Positions 59,826 through 64,000 of a DNA stretch of 64,000 nucleotides are shown here, in pieces (position 1 is the first letter of the stretch; each line of letters starts with the position of its first letter). A model generated the notes under the pieces. The model saw only the letters and a list, made by a program, of their open reading frames with translations, was not told the DNA's origin and made no database searches. The stretch comes from Puccinellia tenuiflora (lineage: Eukaryota > Streptophyta > Magnoliopsida > Poales > Poaceae): NCBI GenBank assembly GCA_012064385.1, contig QRDG01000135.1, positions 668,660 to 732,659 of the forward strand. The letters are read 5' to 3'. Position numbers and translations under genes: made by a program.

Positions 59826-61480
59826 GAGCATCTCCACGGGGGGGGGGGGGGGGGGGGGGTCGTAAAAGAGGCCGTAAAGCTCCTTTAGGGCGCCGGACAG
59901 AAAAACAGGCCACCTCTGGGGGTCGCAAAGCCTTTGTCCGGCCCAAATTCTGTCCGGCACCGCGAACAGGGCCTCCAACTATGGGGGCTGCCTTCGCGGT
60001 GCCGGACACTGTCCGGCCCGAGCCTCCGATAGATATGGCCCACCCGTCATACACACGAACGGTTTCTTCCCCGGCTTAATGAGCGGCGTAAATGTTGCCG
60101 GTTTCCCAAGCGACCCAACCCGGCGGAGGTAGGCGGCGCAGCATGCAGGCGACAGGCCGGCCACGCGGCACATTAACATGCCGGCAAACCATGCGCCAGT
60201 CCACGCGCCGGCACCGCGGTCTGCCCAGCGGCCAACACAGTGTCCCCTCTCGAGCGCCCCGCCGCCGCTCGCCATTATACCTCGGTGTATAAGAGGAGCG
60301 TGCCCGGCGGTACCACCCTCACCATATCCACCCCCGCCACCATCTCCACACCTCTCCCACCCCCGCCACCATGAACAACTACGAGGCCAGTGGCAGCTCG
60401 GGCGGAACGTACCGAGGAGGCCGCACCCTCCTGATCGAGGACGCGCGGGCCTTCCACCGGTACGACATCCTCGTGCCGCCAGACTTCCGCCTACCCAAGA
60501 ACTGGGTCATCAGCTACGGCGGCCTCGCCGTGCCACCGCTCCCCAACAGCCCGAAGGCCTTACGCCGCGTCATCCTCGAGCGGCGGGACACGATGACTGC
60601 GGAGCAGCGCCTCCGCCTGGAGAACGCGGCCGACAACGAGGCCGCCTGGTGGGCGCGCCTCTCCCGGGAGCGCGACGAGGCGGTGGAGTTCTACGATCGC
60701 CCCCGTCCCGATCGTCGCTGGAATCCGAAAGGCCGCGACCGCTGGTGGGGACGCACCGGACACACGGTGGCATCGGCCATCGCGGCCGCCCGCCGCCACG
60801 CCCAAACGGGGAACCCTACCCTGTTTAGGCTAATGCTGATCCCGGCGCCAGCACCGCCGCCGCCGCCACCGAAGCGTCAGCGACGTGGCGGTTGCTTCTC
60901 CCTCTGCTCCCACAGCGGTGGTGGGAGCAACGGCAGCAGTGGAGGAGGACGATGCAGAGGCGGCGACATGGTGATACACGATGTGCAGAATCATCGGTCG
61001 CCACCACGCGGGAGTCTCCGCCTGCGCCGCCGCGACGACGTCCTGATGCGGCAGGTCAAGGAGGAGCCGGAGGACGTGAAGCCCCCGATGCTTCCGGTGG
61101 GGTATGAGATGCCACCCGCACTACACGACGAGGCGCACGACGGCGACATCCCCGGCCCCAGCTTCGCTCTGGTGGCGTCGGTCAGCGAGATCGAGCGGGA
61201 CTCCCCGACTTCCTGGAGACCGTGGAGCGCTCGGCGCAGATGGCGGCCTCGGCCTCCACCTCCTGGGCACATCACGACGGCGCATACACCTCCCGTTTGC
61301 ATGATGACAACGCGTCCACCTCCCGCGCCGATTCATCCTCGATCCTCACCCTCCTCGACGACAGCGACGACTCCTTCGACTGGTCCGCCAGTTCAGAGTA
61401 AATTTAGGTTTAGTTTATGGCTTAATTTCGTTCAAATATTGTAATATATAACAAAATTTGAATGAAATTGGAACATTTGT
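59826..61480 (+). mobile_element. PIF/Harbinger-family element, right end missing
   Basis: TTA then GAGCATCTCCACG (59826) and about 170 following bases match the left end of the element at 1914 (GCCGTAAAGC, CGGACAGAAAAACAGG, CTGTCCGGCACCGCGAACAG). A G22 run (59838-59859) interrupts it. No complementary GGAGATGCTC right end is seen; the sequence changes character near 61480-61500, so the right part was lost or cut off by the next element. It carries one ORF of unknown function rather than a transposase. Confidence 0.75.
60371..61401 (+). pseudogene. ORF of unknown function carried by a Harbinger-type element, C-terminal frameshift
   Basis: Start ATG 60371 (context CACCATGAAC). The protein begins MNNYEASGSSGGTYRGGRTL, then FHRYDILVPPDFRLPKNWVI, a WWARLSRERDEAVEFYD block, a WWGRTGHTVASAIAAARR block, a Pro run followed by basic KRQRRGG, and VKEEPEDVKPP. 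Near 61195-61210 the frame shifts: the +1 alternative (DFLETVERSAQMAASAS..., ending LTLLDDSDDSFDWSASSE at TAA 61399-61401) looks like the original acidic C-terminus, while the uninterrupted frame runs on to 61444 with Pro/Arg-rich sequence. I recall similar ORFs as common, uncharacterised Triticeae proteins; no function can be given. A TATA-like TTATACC.. lies about 95 bp upstream. Confidence 0.6.
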
Positions 61481-62480
61481 GTCGTGGTATGGACATATGC
61501 CTAAGTGTAGGCTTGTGAGGTGTGGGAGCAGCTTGCATAGCTGGCGGCATCTACAGGCGGGATTGGGTACTACCGTGCAAACTGATACACGATGTACCTA
61601 GGTTCGGAGCCCTCGTGGTGAGGTAACGCTTCTACTCCTGCTTGTTCTTGTTATTTCACGGTGGATAGGTTAAAACTTGCTCCTTGAGCTGTATGTGATT
61701 GTCCGGCTAGAGCTGCCAGATGAAGTAGCCTAGGGTTTCCTGGACTAAGCGATTGATCGATCGACCCACTTCTCTGGAGGCCGCACCCCCCCTTATAAAG
61801 GGCCGAGGAGGCGTTTTACATATGTGGGTCTGGCTCATTACACACTGACAGGCGGGGGCCGGCTGCCCGACCCGGACCCGGCGGGTCCGGCTATAGTCTT
61901 CTTCCTTCCCACAGTGTTCTTCCATCATGCATAGTGGACGCCGCACAGTATGGAGGCGCCGCTGTCGGGGATGTGCGAGACCGGGTGGCGCGCTGCCCAT
62001 CTGGTTGGCTCGCTATCGGGGACGTGCGAGGCCGGGTGGCGCGCCTCCAGTCTGGTCAGCTCCGGCTACGGCGGGTGCGGGTTGGCGACCAACGGCACGC
62101 CCGACACTATGTGTCGTGGAGGTCGTCGTAATGGTGTAGTGGGCGAGGCGAGGCCTGCGGCTGCCTCTGTAGCCACGCCGTTCTGTCGGCGACCTTGGCC
62201 GGCTTGGGAGCAGCCGGCGTTGAGCCGGTCCGGCTGAAGGATCCAGCCGGATTCGTCCAGCCAAATTGCCTTGAAATCTTGTCTTGTAAACTTCTACGAC
62301 CACCCGGGGGTCATCCCCCTGACACTAGCCCCCGAACACGTTGGGGTTTGTTCGGGTGGCACGGCCGGGTAAACGTCTGCGTGTTTATATAGTATTAGCT
62401 CTTTGAGTTCGTCGGTGTAGAGGTTGTCTCCGGCTGGAAAACGCCGGCTCGAGTTTGCCAGCCTAGGTCGGCCAGCCGGG

Positions 62481-62570
62481 CGTCTTGAATTCAGCGCCGG
62501 GTCGGCTGGGCGTCTTGAATTCAGCGTCGGCCCCGTTGGGCGTCTTGAATTCAGGGTCGGGCCGGCTGGG
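62481..62570 (+). repeat. 30-bp tandem repeat, three copies
   Basis: CGTCTTGAATTCAG recurs at 62481, 62511 and 62541, an exact 30-bp period, with variable GGCCGGCTGGG-like spacers. Period divisible by three but there is no sign that it is translated. Confidence 0.85.
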
Positions 62571-63012
62571 ACTGATGTCAGGGATGACGTCTATCCGTCC
62601 CGTCGGTCTGACATCCCACTACCCGGCTCGGCCGCAACGCTTCGGGTTTCGGGTTGGGATCCTCTGCGCTGGTTGCCGCGTTTGGCGGAGGTAGTGGGTT
62701 CCTTTGTGGTTTTAACAGCCGCGCACATCCGACGGTTTCCCTCCACGTGGCCCAGATCGTGGGGATCGTGGCAGGAGCCCATGAAGCGGCCTCCGCCCTT
62801 AAATAGGCCGCCCCGACCCCCTTCTTCTTCTTCTTCTTGCTTTCTTGCTTTCCATATCCACCATCTCCTGCGCCGCCGCCGTTGCAGAGATTGCTCCTTT
62901 CTTCTCCCGCTCCTCGTCGGCGACAAGAGCGCGGCCCCCGCCCCGGTACGTCACAGGCCCGCGCTCCTCCGCCCTTCGACACCGCGCAGCCGACGTCACG
63001 CTGGAGAGCGAG

Positions 63013-63901
63013 ATGGCTGCCCGCAAGGGTGACGGCGACTGGCGGGGGTCCATCATGGACGACGAGGCGGTTGCCCAACTCCGGCGCGACGGGTTGCTGG
63101 GCACCGAGGACGACATCGCGGCGTGCGTTCCCGCCGGCAATGAGATCCGGCCCGCTCCGCGCCACGGCGAGGCCGTCATCTTCGTCGACCACCTTGAACG
63201 CGGACTCGCCCTCCCGGTGAGCCCGTTCTTCCGTCAATTCCTCGATTATTTTGAGCTCCAACCTCACCATCTCGGGGCTTCTTCGCCCAGCTGAGCTTCT
63301 TCGCCACCCTCTGCGAGGCATATCTGGGTATCTGGGCCAACCTCGACCTCTTCTGCCGGCTCTTCTTCATCCGCGGCCGGCAGAAGACCTTCGCCGATGG
63401 CCAAAAGTAGGCCGTCGACTGCGGCAGCGCCATCGTCTACAAGCGGTGGGACACCCCCAGCCGGCTTTTAAGACATCGGATTCCATTAAGGGGTGGCAGC
63501 GGACGTATTTCTACGTCAGCAACCGGAAGTCGGACCAAGACCGGATTGGTCTGCCGGCCTTCACCTTCGCGCCCTCCTCCAAGGCCACATGGGATGGGAA
63601 AGGCCGGCCCGGCGACAAAGATGTCGACGCGATGGTGAAGCGGGTGGGCGGCCGGGTGGAGGAGGGCCTGCTGGCCGAAGACCTGACGCTGGCCTGGCTG
63701 TACCGCCGGGTGTGTCCTCTCCAGAGCCGGGCGCACAAGATGTGCTACATGTCGGTCCGGTACGACCCGACCCGGCTATCCCTGAAGAACTACACCACCG
63801 AGTCCCTGGACTCCTGGCTGTGGATGATCACCAAGGGGAACGCGGGCACGGACTGGGGGTTTGGGCTCCCACCCTATAACCGCAAACACCCAGCCCCCAA
63901 G
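63013..63901 (+). pseudogene. PF04195-like 'putative gypsy type transposon' protein, N-terminal part, frameshifted
   Basis: ATG 63013 opens MAARKGDGDWRGS; conserved family stretches follow: VIFVDHLERGLALPVSPFF and RQFLDYFELQPHHL to about 63275. The frame then shifts (QLSFFATLCEAYLGIWANLD, LFCRLFFIRGRQKTFADGQ from 63288), ends at TAG 63408-63410, and shifts again near 63470 (KTSDSIKGWQRTYFYVSN, IGLPAF, GRVEEGLLAEDLTLAWLYRR, CPLQSRAHKMCYMS, DPTRLSLKN). A GTAAAT donor follows codon AAG at 63901. Family function unknown; it accompanies plant transposons. Two frameshifts and a stop make this copy inactive unless the sequence has errors. Confidence 0.75.
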
Positions 63902-64000
63902 GTAAATCTCTTTGCCATAATTACTGCTTTTAACAACCGCACTCCGGCTGACGTTGACTCGGCCTTGCTTGCAGCTCTTCCGGCTCCAGACGATTGAGGA

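Larger units (their letters stand above)
61490..64000 (+). mobile_element. 5' part of a large element encoding a PF04195-like protein
   Basis: Non-coding GC-rich leader rich in CCGGCT/AGCCGG motifs (61490-62800), a TTAAATAG TATA-like box (62799-62806), a CTT-rich leader, then a coding region from 63013 that runs to the edge. Left boundary approximate and terminal repeats not identified, so LTR or CACTA class cannot be decided. Confidence 0.55.

Noticed and set aside
1..64000. tRNA, rRNA, riboswitch or bacterial-type operons
   Set aside because: None could be recognised by eye. Covariance-model and tRNA searches were not possible here; a hit would overturn this.

Overview
The window is plant nuclear DNA, almost certainly from a large-genome grass of the wheat/barley tribe (Triticeae). 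Reasons: two tandem YSK-type dehydrin genes of the wheat/barley kind, plant-style GT..AG introns, Stowaway and Harbinger MITEs, a Copia element with an Angela/BARE/WIS-like LTR start, L1-type LINEs, and many transposons nested inside transposons. No bacterial, organellar, tRNA or rRNA gene was seen.

Four host genes are supported. (1) 24242-26629, minus: a four-coding-exon RING protein of 198 aa with SUMO-interaction-like motifs, a candidate SUMO-targeted ubiquitin ligase of the RNF4 type. (2) 30114-33079, plus: a two-exon VID27-like protein (plant CYPRO4) of 628 aa. (3) 36332-37282, plus: a YSK3 dehydrin of 284 aa. (4) 39181-39769, plus: a YSK2 dehydrin of 163 aa. The dehydrin promoters share a duplicated block with ABRE and DRE/CRT-like cores, as expected for drought/cold/ABA response. 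The four genes lie between 24 and 40 kb and form the only gene island.

Left of the island: a LINE fragment (1-1810, minus); a dead PIF/Harbinger element (1914-3802); a TA-flanked non-autonomous element (4967-6065); a MITE (7541-7934); a Mutator-like foldback (8102-9705) with a Stowaway inside its 5' terminal repeat; and a second PIF/Harbinger element (10181-20743) whose Myb-like ORF1 is split by an 8.4 kb Copia-like element (10825-19216) with 5-bp target duplications. A MITE and a degenerate LINE follow.

Right of the island: a MITE of 40.1-44.75 kb containing a Mutator-like foldback that was then duplicated in tandem with its flanks, each copy carrying the same hAT-like insertion and the same short GC-rich, possibly captured, coding fragment; a long-TIR MITE; a 7.76 kb LINE (46476-54232) with 12-bp target duplications and poly(A), interrupted by a solo LTR (51538-53080); a second solo LTR on minus (57748-59352); a Harbinger-type element carrying an ORF of unknown function (59826 to about 61480); and the 5' part of an element encoding a broken PF04195-like ('putative gypsy type') protein running off the right edge.

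I found no unknown defence or metabolic system. What is notable is the readable insertion history: at least six nesting events can be ordered from target-site duplications and restored reading frames.
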